Made by a program: the position numbers and the translations under genes
The notes under the pieces: model-generated
What the model saw: only the letters and a program-made list of their open reading frames with translations
Told to the model about the DNA's origin: nothing
Database searches by the model: none
Assembly: GCA_016709875.1 (NCBI GenBank)
Contig: JADJLZ010000007.1
Coordinates: 62,001-126,000 of the forward strand
Direction: 5' to 3'
Length of the DNA stretch: 64,000 nucleotides
DNA from: Planctomycetota bacterium
GTDB lineage: Bacteria > Planctomycetota > UBA1135 > GCA-002686595
In this document: piece after piece, positions 8,516 through 15,416 of the stretch
Numbering within the stretch: position 1 is the stretch's first letter
Layout of the letters: the number at the start of each line of letters is the position of its first letter

Positions 8516-9441
8516 ATTCCGCACGCATCGACGAACTGCGGCGCACGCGCCCGCGCAGCCGGCTGCTGCGCTGGAGCCTCGCGCTGCTCGCGTTGCTCGC
8601 CGTCTGGGCCTGGGCGGGCGGCGAGATCGACGTCGCCGGCGCTTTCGGCGCGCGGCGACTCGAGAACCTGCGGCGCTTCCTGAGCGAGGACATCCGGCCC
8701 TACGACTTGCGCGGGAAGCCCTTCGACCTCTCCGAGCACCTCGCCTGGTGCTGGCACCTGGGCACGGACCGCGGCTTCGCGGGCGCGCTCGCCACGCTCG
8801 AGATCTCGATCCTGGCGATCACGCTGGCGGGCATCTGGGCCTCGATCCTGATGCTCTTCGCGGCGCGCAACGTGGCCTCGCGCGAGCCCTTCGAGTCGTG
8901 GGTCTCGAGCGATGGCGAGAGCGCGCGCCTGCGCTCGCGCGGCGGCGGCTGGCGTCTGTTCTCGGGCCTCGTGCGCACTCTGCTCGTGTTCCTGCGCGCG
9001 ATCCCCGAGTACATCTGGGCCTTCCTGCTGCTCGGCATGCTCGGGCCGAGCGCCTGGCCTGCGGTGCTGGCGCTGGGGATGCACAACGCGGGGATCCTGG
9101 GCAAGCTCGGCGCCGAGACAGTCGAGAACCTGGATCCGCGCACGCTGCGCAGCCTGCGCGAGATCGGCGCCTCGCGCGCGCAGGTGGCGCTGTGCGCGAT
9201 CCTGCCGCTCTCGCTCTCGCGCTACCTGCTCTACTTCTTCTACCGCTTCGAGACCTGCGTGCGCGAGGCAACCGTGCTCGGCATGCTCGGGGTCGCCTCC
9301 CTGGGCTACTGGATCCAGGATTCGCGCACGCGGCAGTTCTACGACGAGATGCTGTTCTTCGTGGCGCTCGGAGCCTGTATCGTGCTCGCCGCCGACCTGG
9401 TCTCGATGCTCGCGCGCTGGATCGTGCGCCGCGCTGCGTGA
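8512..9441 (+). CDS. PhnE-type ABC permease 2
   Basis: This 309-residue permease starts at a GTG overlapping the upstream stop codon. It has an N-terminal helix (LLRWSLALLALLAVWAWAG), a periplasmic loop, then helices around 'TLEISILAITLAGIWASILMLFAA' and 'TLLVFLRAIPEYIWAFLLL'. The coupling loop 'TVENLDPRTLRSLREIGASRAQVALCAILP' and 'YRFETCVREATVLGMLG' repeat the pattern of permease 1, so the pair arose by duplication. Putative selenate and phosphonate systems with two different PhnE subunits are known. It is the last gene of the importer; the next ATPase begins 28 nt later and belongs to a different transporter type, though it may be co-transcribed. Confidence 0.88.
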   Translation: MNSARIDELRRTRPRSRLLRWSLALLALLAVWAWAGGEIDVAGAFGARRLENLRRFLSEDIRPYDLRGKPFDLSEHLAWCWHLGTDRGFAGALATLEISILAITLAGIWASILMLFAARNVASREPFESWVSSDGESARLRSRGGGWRLFSGLVRTLLVFLRAIPEYIWAFLLLGMLGPSAWPAVLALGMHNAGILGKLGAETVENLDPRTLRSLREIGASRAQVALCAILPLSLSRYLLYFFYRFETCVREATVLGMLGVASLGYWIQDSRTRQFYDEMLFFVALGACIVLAADLVSMLARWIVRRAA

Positions 9442-9469
9442 TTCCGGGTCGGGACGGAAATCCCCTCCC

Positions 9470-10420
9470 ATGACGAGCGCAAGCGCGGCCCCCGTGATCG
9501 AGATCCACGAGCTCTCGAAGTCGTACGGGCGCGTGCGCGCCCTCGACAAGCTCTCGCTGCGCGTCGAGGGCGGCGCCGTGGGCCTGCTCGGCCCCAACGG
9601 CGCGGGCAAGACGACGCTGATCAAGCTGCTGCTGGGCCTGCTCGTGCCCGACTCGGGCTCGGCGCGCATCGCCGGCGCCGATCCGCGCAGCGCGCAGGGC
9701 CGGCTCGACCTGCGCCGCGCGGTCGGGTACATGCCCGAGTCCGACTGCCTGATCCCCGGGATGAGCGCGATCGAGCTCGTGGCGACGCTGGGCGAGCTCT
9801 CGGGCCTCTCCCACGCGGACGCGATGACGCGCGCGCACGAGGTGCTCGACTACGTCGGCCTCGACGAGGCGCGCTACCGCGACAGCGAGCAGTACTCGAC
9901 CGGCATGAAGCAGCGCCTCAAGCTGGCGCAGGCGCTGGTGCACGACCCGGCGCTGCTGCTGCTCGACGAGCCCACCAACGGCCTGGATCCCAAGGGCCGC
10001 AAGCACATGCTCGAGCTCGTGGCCGACCTCGGCACGGCGCAGGGCAAGAGCCTGCTCGTGTGCTCGCACCTCTTGCCGGACATCGAGCGCACCTGCGCGC
10101 GCGTGGTCGTGCTCAAGGCCGGCCACGCGGTGCTCGAGGGCAGCATCGCCGAGCTGACGCACACGCGCGGCCGGCGCCTGCGCGCGCACTTCGCCGGCGC
10201 ACTCGAGCCGCTCGACGCGCTGCTCGAGCAGGCCGGCGTGGCGGTCGAGTCGCGCAACGGGAACGCGCGCGTGCTGGTCCTGCCCGAGTCCGAGGGCGAC
10301 GCCGACAGCCTGTTCGCGCTGTGCCACCGCGCAGGCGTGCGCATCGAGTCGCTCTCGCAGCTGCGTTCCTCGCTCGAACAGGTGTTCCTCGAAGGCATCG
10401 CGCGCGAGGAGCCCGCGTGA
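9470..10420 (+). CDS. ABC-2 type transporter ATPase A
   Basis: This 316-residue protein has Walker A (GPNGAGKTT), the variant signature 'YSTGMKQRLKLAQAL', Walker B (LLLLDEPTNGLD) and a switch His (LLVCSHLLPDIE). After the ATPase domain (about residues 10-225) comes a roughly 90-residue C-terminal region typical of ABC-2 ATPases, ending 'SLEQVFLEGI'. It resembles NosF/CcmA-type exporter subunits. The gene is coupled (GTGA) to a permease and heads a four-gene set ATPase-permease-ATPase-permease. The substrate cannot be read. Such paired sets in planctomycetes often sit near secretion or surface functions, but that is general context only. Confidence 0.88.
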   Translation: MTSASAAPVIEIHELSKSYGRVRALDKLSLRVEGGAVGLLGPNGAGKTTLIKLLLGLLVPDSGSARIAGADPRSAQGRLDLRRAVGYMPESDCLIPGMSAIELVATLGELSGLSHADAMTRAHEVLDYVGLDEARYRDSEQYSTGMKQRLKLAQALVHDPALLLLDEPTNGLDPKGRKHMLELVADLGTAQGKSLLVCSHLLPDIERTCARVVVLKAGHAVLEGSIAELTHTRGRRLRAHFAGALEPLDALLEQAGVAVESRNGNARVLVLPESEGDADSLFALCHRAGVRIESLSQLRSSLEQVFLEGIAREEPA

Positions 10421-11340
10421 AGGCCTCCACGCACACCGAGATCTACCGGCCCTTCCGTGGCACGCTCGCCGCGCGGCGTTCGCGCTGGAAGCCGCTCGCG
10501 CTGAGCACGCTGCGCGGCGCGCTGCGCAAGAAGCTCCCGCTGCTGCTCTTCGCGCCGCCCGCGATCGCGACGGTCATCTTCTCCTTCGTGGTCTACGCCA
10601 AGTTCGCGCTCGAGGCCGGCACCAATCCCCTGCCAGGCACCGAGGACGGTCGGGCTTCGCCCATGGCGGCGGTGGGCGGCATGGCGGGCAACCTGATCGA
10701 GGTGCGCACGCAGATCATCGGCTTCCACGCGGCGATGGACTTCTTCGTGCTGCTGATCGTCGCCTGGTACGGATCGGGGTTGATCGCGGAGGACGCGCGG
10801 CGCAAGGCGCACCTGCTCTACTTCGCGCGGCCGCTGACGCGCCTGGACTACCTGCTCGGCAAGTGGCTCCCGCTGGTCCTGATGGGCGCGTGCGGAACAC
10901 TGCTGCCTGGCCTGGTGATCTGCAGCGTGGCGGCCTTCGCCTCGCCCAACTGGTCTTTCGTCACGCAGGAGGGCGACACGATCCTGAAGATGATCGCCTA
11001 CTCGCTGGTATCGCTGGTCGTGCAGACCTCGATCGTGCTCGCGATCTCGAGCCTCGCCCAGCGCAAGACGCACGCGCTGGCAGTCTCGCTGGGCTGCTTC
11101 GCCCTGCTCGGCGGACTGGGATCGATGCTCGCGCGCCTGGTGCACGAGCCGGCCTGGAACCTGCTCTCGGTCTTCGGATGCCTGCGGCGCGTCTCGGCCG
11201 GCCTCTTCGACGTCCAGCGCATCCTGCACTTCCGCGCGAATTGGAGCCTCGCCGCGACCTGGTTCGTGCTCGCGGGCTGGGTGCTCGTCGCCTGGGTCGT
11301 GCTCTTCTGGCGCACGCGCCGACTGGAGCAGAACGGATGA
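10417..11340 (+). CDS. ABC-2 type transporter permease A
   Basis: This 307-residue membrane protein starts at a GTG overlapping the ATPase stop. About six hydrophobic segments are visible, starting 'LPLLLFAPPAIATVIFSFVVYAKFAL', then 'AMDFFVLLIVAWYGSGLIAED', 'LLGKWLPLVLMGACGTLLPGLVICSVAAF', 'SLVSLVVQTSIVLAISSL', 'LAVSLGCFALLGGLGSML' and a final helix. The pattern 'SGLIAEDARRKAHLLYFARPLTRLDYLLGKWL' is characteristic of ABC-2 permeases of the NosY/GldF kind. Its stop overlaps the next ATPase start (ATGA). It probably dimerises with the second permease to form an exporter channel. Confidence 0.85.
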   Translation: MKASTHTEIYRPFRGTLAARRSRWKPLALSTLRGALRKKLPLLLFAPPAIATVIFSFVVYAKFALEAGTNPLPGTEDGRASPMAAVGGMAGNLIEVRTQIIGFHAAMDFFVLLIVAWYGSGLIAEDARRKAHLLYFARPLTRLDYLLGKWLPLVLMGACGTLLPGLVICSVAAFASPNWSFVTQEGDTILKMIAYSLVSLVVQTSIVLAISSLAQRKTHALAVSLGCFALLGGLGSMLARLVHEPAWNLLSVFGCLRRVSAGLFDVQRILHFRANWSLAATWFVLAGWVLVAWVVLFWRTRRLEQNG

Positions 11341-12263
11341 GCGGCGCGCTGCTCTCCGCGCAGGGCCTCTCGCGCTGGTACGGCCCGGTCGTGGGCGTCA
11401 ACGACCTCACGCTCGAGGTGGACGGCGGCATCGTCGGCCTGCTCGGCCCCAACGGCGCGGGCAAGTCGACCTTCCTGAAGCTCGTCGCGGGCGAGATCCG
11501 GCCCTCGCGCGGTTCCGTGCGCGTGCTCGGCTTCGAGCCCTTCGCCAACCGCGAGTACTTCCGCGTGCTGGGCTTCTGCCCGCAGCAGGACGCGCTCTAC
11601 GAGGAGCTCGACGCGCGCGAGTTCGTCTCCTTCCTGCTGCGCCTCTCGGGCTTCGATGCGCGCGAGGCCCGCTCGCGCGCCGAGCGCGCGCTCGAGCGCA
11701 CCGGGCTCGCGGACGCGATGCTGCGCCGCACGGCGGGCTTCTCCAAGGGCATGCGCCAGCGCACCAAGCTCGCCGCCGCGATCGCGCACGAGCCGCGCTT
11801 CCTGATCGTGGACGAGCCGCTCACGGGCCTCGACCCGCTCGTGCGCACGGAGATGATCGCGCTCTTCCAGGAGCTCGGCCGCGAGGGCGTGCATATCCTG
11901 ATCTCGAGCCACGTGCTGCACGAGATCGAGAGCGTGACGCAGGACATCCTGCTCCTGCACCGCGGCCGGCTGCTCGCGCAGGGCCCGGTGCCCGAGATCC
12001 GCAAGCTGCTCTCGCGCTACCCGCACAAGGTCGAGATCCACGCGCGCGACGCGCGCCGCCTCGCGCGCGCGCTGCTCGAGCTCGAGGGCACGAGCACGGT
12101 GCACGTCGCCCCCGAGGGTGGCCGGCTCTCGATCGAGACCTTCGACCTCGCGCGCTTCCACGCCGAGCTCCCGGCGATCGCCGCGCGCGAGCGCGCCGGC
12201 ATCCACACGCTCGAATCCACGGACGCCGGCCTGGACGCCGTGTTCGACTACCTCGTCGGCTGA
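11337..12263 (+). CDS. ABC-2 type transporter ATPase B
   Basis: This 308-residue ATPase shows Walker A (GPNGAGKST), the signature-like 'FSKGMRQRTKLAAAI', Walker B (FLIVDEPLTGLDP) and the switch 'ILISSHVLHEIESV'. The C-terminal accessory region ends 'TDAGLDAVFDYLVG', typical of ABC-2 exporter ATPases. It is a paralogue of the upstream ATPase (compare 'EVDGGIVGLLGPNGAGK' with 'RVEGGAVGLLGPNGAGK'). It begins inside the stop of permease A and ends 3 nt before permease B, so all four genes are one operon. Two distinct ATPases suggest a heteromeric motor or two alternating transporters made together. Confidence 0.88.
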   Translation: MSGALLSAQGLSRWYGPVVGVNDLTLEVDGGIVGLLGPNGAGKSTFLKLVAGEIRPSRGSVRVLGFEPFANREYFRVLGFCPQQDALYEELDAREFVSFLLRLSGFDAREARSRAERALERTGLADAMLRRTAGFSKGMRQRTKLAAAIAHEPRFLIVDEPLTGLDPLVRTEMIALFQELGREGVHILISSHVLHEIESVTQDILLLHRGRLLAQGPVPEIRKLLSRYPHKVEIHARDARRLARALLELEGTSTVHVAPEGGRLSIETFDLARFHAELPAIAARERAGIHTLESTDAGLDAVFDYLVG

Positions 12264-12266
12264 AGC

Positions 12267-13076
12267 ATGCAGAACCTGCGCATCCTCGGGCTCTTCGCGC
12301 GCACGCAGTTCCTGCGCTCGCTCGCGCCGCGTCAGAGCTGGCTCGTGTACGTGTTCACGCTGCTGCCCTCCTTCGTCGCGCTCGCCATCGGGCTCAATGC
12401 GCGCCGCATCGACGCCGAGGGTGTTGCGATGCACCTCTCCTGGTTCCTGTTCCTGCAGGTCGTCGTCCCGCTCGTGACGCTGCTCGCCGGCCAGGCCGTG
12501 ATCTCACGCGAGGTGGACGACCGCACGATCACGTATCTCTTCTCGCGTCCGATCTCGCGCCCGGCGATGTTCGTCGGCCGCGCGCTCGGCGCGCTGGGCT
12601 TCACCGCGCTGCTGCTCGGCGCGGGCGCGCTGCTCCTGTGCTACGCCGCGAGCTTCGCGCCGCAGGGCCTCGTACCCAACCCCGAACGCTTCCCCCTGGC
12701 GCCCTGGTCGGGAGACGGCGTCGTGCTCCCGATCCTCGGCGCGGTGCTGCTCGGCTCGCTGGCGTACACGCTGATGTTCGCGGCGCTGGGCGTGTTCACC
12801 AGGCACCCGATGATCCTGGGCCTGCTGTACACCTTCGCGGTCGAGGGTTTCCTCTCCAACCTTCCCGGTTCGAACCAGGCCCTGACCGTGCAGTACTACC
12901 TGCGCTCCTGGATCGCGGCGCACGGCGCGCAGGGCTGGTCGAAGCTCGAGGGCTTCGGCCTGGCGGACTTCCAGAGCCCGGCAGGCGTGCTGCTGCGCCT
13001 GGGCCTGCTGGCCGCGCTCGCGCTCGCGCTCGGCAGCTGGCGCATCCGGCGCAAGGAATTCGTGCTCAGCTCCTGA
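12267..13076 (+). CDS. ABC-2 type transporter permease B
   Basis: This 269-residue membrane protein has about six hydrophobic segments. 'VFTLLPSFVALAIGL' is the first, and 'LAGQAVISREVDDRTITYLFSRPISRPAMFVGRAL' is the typical ABC-2 intracellular loop joining the second and third helices. It differs from permease A in sequence but shares this loop logic. It is the last gene of the four-gene operon. The DUF1579 gene on the other strand ends 9 nt after its stop, so the genes converge; no hairpin terminator is visible in this short gap. Confidence 0.85.
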   Translation: MQNLRILGLFARTQFLRSLAPRQSWLVYVFTLLPSFVALAIGLNARRIDAEGVAMHLSWFLFLQVVVPLVTLLAGQAVISREVDDRTITYLFSRPISRPAMFVGRALGALGFTALLLGAGALLLCYAASFAPQGLVPNPERFPLAPWSGDGVVLPILGAVLLGSLAYTLMFAALGVFTRHPMILGLLYTFAVEGFLSNLPGSNQALTVQYYLRSWIAAHGAQGWSKLEGFGLADFQSPAGVLLRLGLLAALALALGSWRIRRKEFVLSS

Positions 13077-13085
13077 GCGGCGCTC

Positions 13086-13700
13086 TCACTTCACCGCCGC
13101 ATTCACGCGCCGGTAGTGTGAGCGTGCGTGCACGCGCAGGTCCTCGTCGACGTCCTCGATCACGAAGTGGTCGTGCGTGAGCAGCTTCACGCGGTTGCGC
13201 GAGCTCAAGTGCGTGCCCGTCGTCGGATCGATCTGGTCGTAGACGAACAGGATGCCCTCCTTCGCGAGGTCCCCGTGGCCGCGGTAGATCGCCATCCCGC
13301 TCGAGAAGCTCGTGATCATGCTCAGTTGGTACTCGAGCGCGTTGCGGTCGTAGCCGAGCCAGCCGGTGAGCTCGCGCGCCTTGCCGCCGATCTCCAGCGC
13401 CGAGTCCCAGCGCTGGTAGCGGCCCCCGAACAGTTCGGTGATGCGTGTCACACCGCCCCCACCGGGCACCTCGGACCCGTCTGGCGCAAGGCGCGTCAGG
13501 GTCGTCTGCCACTCGCCGACCATCGGTTCGAGCTTCTTGTGCATCGGACCGGGAGCGCTGGCCGCCTCCTGCGCCGAAACCTGCTGCTGCAGTTCGGGCT
13601 CGGGCGCGCGGACGGCGGGCGGGGACGTGCGAGCCTTGGAGGATGTGCTCTGGCACGCACACAGGGCGAGGACGAGGACACTCGGCAGGACAGTGCGCAT
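13086..13700 (-). CDS. DUF1579-like lipoprotein
   Basis: This 204-residue protein has a signal peptide ending in an imperfect lipobox (VLVLALCACQS, Cys about residue 15), followed by a low-complexity linker rich in Ser, Pro and Gln to about residue 50. The folded part shows the DUF1579 pattern: 'LEPMVGEWQTTLTRLAPDGS', 'VTRITELFGGRYQRWDS', 'LTGWLGYDRNALEYQLSMI' and 'DPTTGTHLSSRNRVKLL'. The family is a lipocalin-like barrel of unknown function, often exported. Its 193-nt upstream gap faces the divergent small His-rich gene, so both promoters should lie there. I see no clear regulatory motif. Confidence 0.72.
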   Translation of the reverse strand: MRTVLPSVLVLALCACQSTSSKARTSPPAVRAPEPELQQQVSAQEAASAPGPMHKKLEPMVGEWQTTLTRLAPDGSEVPGGGGVTRITELFGGRYQRWDSALEIGGKARELTGWLGYDRNALEYQLSMITSFSSGMAIYRGHGDLAKEGILFVYDQIDPTTGTHLSSRNRVKLLTHDHFVIEDVDEDLRVHARSHYRRVNAAVK

Positions 13701-13880
13701 GGCGTGAGACTACACCATCCGCGCCGTGCAACGGGAGGACGGCTGTCCTCTCGCGGCGAAGGCCGGCCGGCGCGCGCGCTGCAGCGCGGACGGGGTGTCC
13801 TCCGGGGTGGACTTGCGCTTTTCACACGGGAGCTGGCACAGGCTTCGCTCTGTGGCTCGCGTCCTCGTGGACACAACCCC

Positions 13881-13887
13881 AAAGGAG
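13881..13887 (+). promoter_or_regulatory. Ribosome binding site of the His-rich secreted protein
   Basis: The sequence AAAGGAG stands 6 nt before the ATG and is one of the few strong Shine-Dalgarno sequences in this window. It fixes the start at MFAKNLALPF, ahead of the signal peptide, and rules out the longer upstream in-frame start. Confidence 0.75.
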
Positions 13888-13893
13888 CCCGTC

Positions 13894-14289
13894 ATGTTCG
13901 CCAAGAACCTCGCACTGCCCTTCCTGCTCGCCGCCGCGCTCGCCCCCGCCGCGCGCGCGAACTCCGACATCGAGTTGCGCTTCGGCCAGCGCACGAACCA
14001 CGCGGGGATCGAGATTCGCCTCTTCGGCGGGCACGAGCACGGACACGGCCACGAGCACGCGCGAACCTGGGTGCCCGCGCACTACGAGACGCAGCTGCAG
14101 AAGGTGTGGGTCGACGGTGTCGAGCAGAAGGTCTGGGTCGCGCCGGTGTACGACTGGCGCTACGACCCCTGCGGCCGGCCCTACAAGGTTCAGCTCGAGG
14201 TCGGCCACTGGAAGACCATCTGCCAGCCCGGTCACTTCGAATCCCGACGCGTCCAGGTCTGGGTCTGCGGCCACTGGCAGGACTGCTAG
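13894..14289 (+). CDS. Small secreted His/Trp/Cys-rich repeat protein
   Basis: This 131-residue protein has a clean signal peptide (LALPFLLAAALAPAARA, mature from about residue 25). The mature chain holds a His-Gly cluster (HEHGHGHEH) and then repeated 'W/Y-V ... H-W/Y-E/K' units: WVPAHYETQ, KVWVDGVEQKVWVAPVYD, LEVGHWKTICQPGHFESR and VQVWVCGHWQDC. Four cysteines lie in the second half. I do not recognise a named family, although similar 'WVPGHWE' repeats occur in planctomycete hypothetical proteins. The His cluster suggests metal binding in the periplasm or cell wall, which is inference. The gene is monocistronic, with its own ribosome site and a strong terminator, so it may be highly expressed. 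Confidence 0.8.
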   Translation: MFAKNLALPFLLAAALAPAARANSDIELRFGQRTNHAGIEIRLFGGHEHGHGHEHARTWVPAHYETQLQKVWVDGVEQKVWVAPVYDWRYDPCGRPYKVQLEVGHWKTICQPGHFESRRVQVWVCGHWQDC

Positions 14290-14344
14290 CGCGCCCCTCG
14301 AACAGGCCGGGCTGTAGGTCTGGATGGGGACCGGTCCGGACTCG

Positions 14345-14381
14345 CCCCCGTGGTCACTGTGACCGCGGGGGTTTCTCTTTT
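14345..14381 (+). terminator. Rho-independent terminator of the His-rich gene
   Basis: A 12-bp stem (CCCCCGTGGTCA pairing with TGACCGCGGGGG, one G-T wobble) closes a 3-nt CTG loop and is followed by TTTCTCTTTT. It stops plus-strand transcription 56 nt after the His-rich gene. The TGA of the converging SenB-like gene lies within the stem (14354-14356). On the minus strand there is no T-run after the hairpin, so it should act mainly in the plus direction. Confidence 0.9.
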
Positions 14382-15323
14382 CCGGTGAGGAGCTCGCGCC
14401 AGGCCGCGCGCTCGCGAGCGGGATCGAAGAGCCTCGCGCGCGCCGCGCCCGCGCGCGCCAGCCGCTCGCGGAAGTGTGCATCGCGCTCGCAGCGCAGCAG
14501 CAGCGTTCTGAGCGCGCGCGTGTCGCCGAGCGGGAAGAGTCCCGGATGCGTGCTCCCCAGCATGGCCAGATTGGCCTCGATCCGGCTCGCGAGCACGGGC
14601 ACGCCCTGCACCATAGCCTCGGCCAGCGCCATCGAGCCGCCCTCCGAACGCGAGCTGAGCACGAACACGTCCGCGCGCGCGAGCAGCCCGCCGCGCGCGC
14701 GCGTGCGGGAGGTCGCCGAGCCAGCGGTAGCGCGGGTTGCGGCGCATCTGCGCCTGCGCGCGTCGCGCCATCGCGGCCGAGAGCGCGCTCCCGGCGTGGA
14801 GCACGCGGATCCTCGAGTCCTCGGGTACTCCGCGCGCGGCCAGCGCCGTGCGGAAGGGGTCCTTGACCGGCCGCAGGTGGCCGAGGACGAGCACCTCGAA
14901 ACCGCGCTGGAGCTTCCCGCGGCGCGGCGCGACACGCTCGGCCGACTGCAGGATCACCTTCGCCTTGCGCCGGTTTCGGGCCGAGAGCCGCCGCAGCGCC
15001 GCCGCTTGCAGCACGACCAGCGAGTCCGCGAGCTCGATCGCCTCGTGCGCCTTACGGCTGCGCGGCAGATCCACGTAGAGATCGGTTCCGGTCAGCACGA
15101 GGCACACCGGCCGCCGTGGGTGCGCGCGCACGAAGCGCACGATCGAGGCGTGGCTGCGCCGCGCGTGCAGCGCGATCAGCACGTCGCAGCGCTCGCCCTT
15201 CCACTCCGTCCGCACGCGCACCGAGTGCCCCAGCCCTCGGAGGATGCGCGCCACGCGCAAGGCCGTGATGCGGTTGCCCAGGCGCGAACCGGCCGGAGCC
15301 GGTGTGACGATCACGAGCCTCAC
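14354..15323 (-). pseudogene. senB: SenB-like selenosugar synthase (glycosyltransferase), frame-disrupted
   Basis: From a GTG start the chain reads 'RLVIVTPAPAGSRLGN', 'IALHARRSHASIVRFV', 'LVLTGTDLYVDLPRS', 'LGHLRPVKDPFRTALAAR' and 'YRWLGDLPHARAR'. This order matches SenB (formerly the TIGR04348 glycosyltransferase family). SenB couples selenophosphate to a UDP-sugar to make a selenosugar, the first step toward selenoneine. At about 14685-14712, inside a GC-rich repeat, the frame changes by one extra base. The second half continues 'GLLARADVFVLSSRSEGG', 'ALAEAMVQGVPVLASRIEANLAMLG' and 'HPGLFPLGDTRALRTLLLR' to the stop. The span is 970 nt; removing one base gives 322 residues, the usual SenB length. 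Neither SenC nor SenA is adjacent. It may be intact in the organism if the indel is an assembly error. Confidence 0.8.
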
Positions 15324-15416
15324 GGGCGCGCCTTGCGTCGCTCTGCTCAGGGGCTCGGTCGCATACGTCCACGATTGTGTTGCCTCGCGCGCGGCCGATC
15401 AAGAGCATGGGAGCGC

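Noticed and set aside
13128..15416. The long upstream part of the frame that ends as aldehyde dehydrogenase
   Set aside because: It crosses two other well-supported genes and a terminator. Only the part from 15417 shows ALDH sequence.
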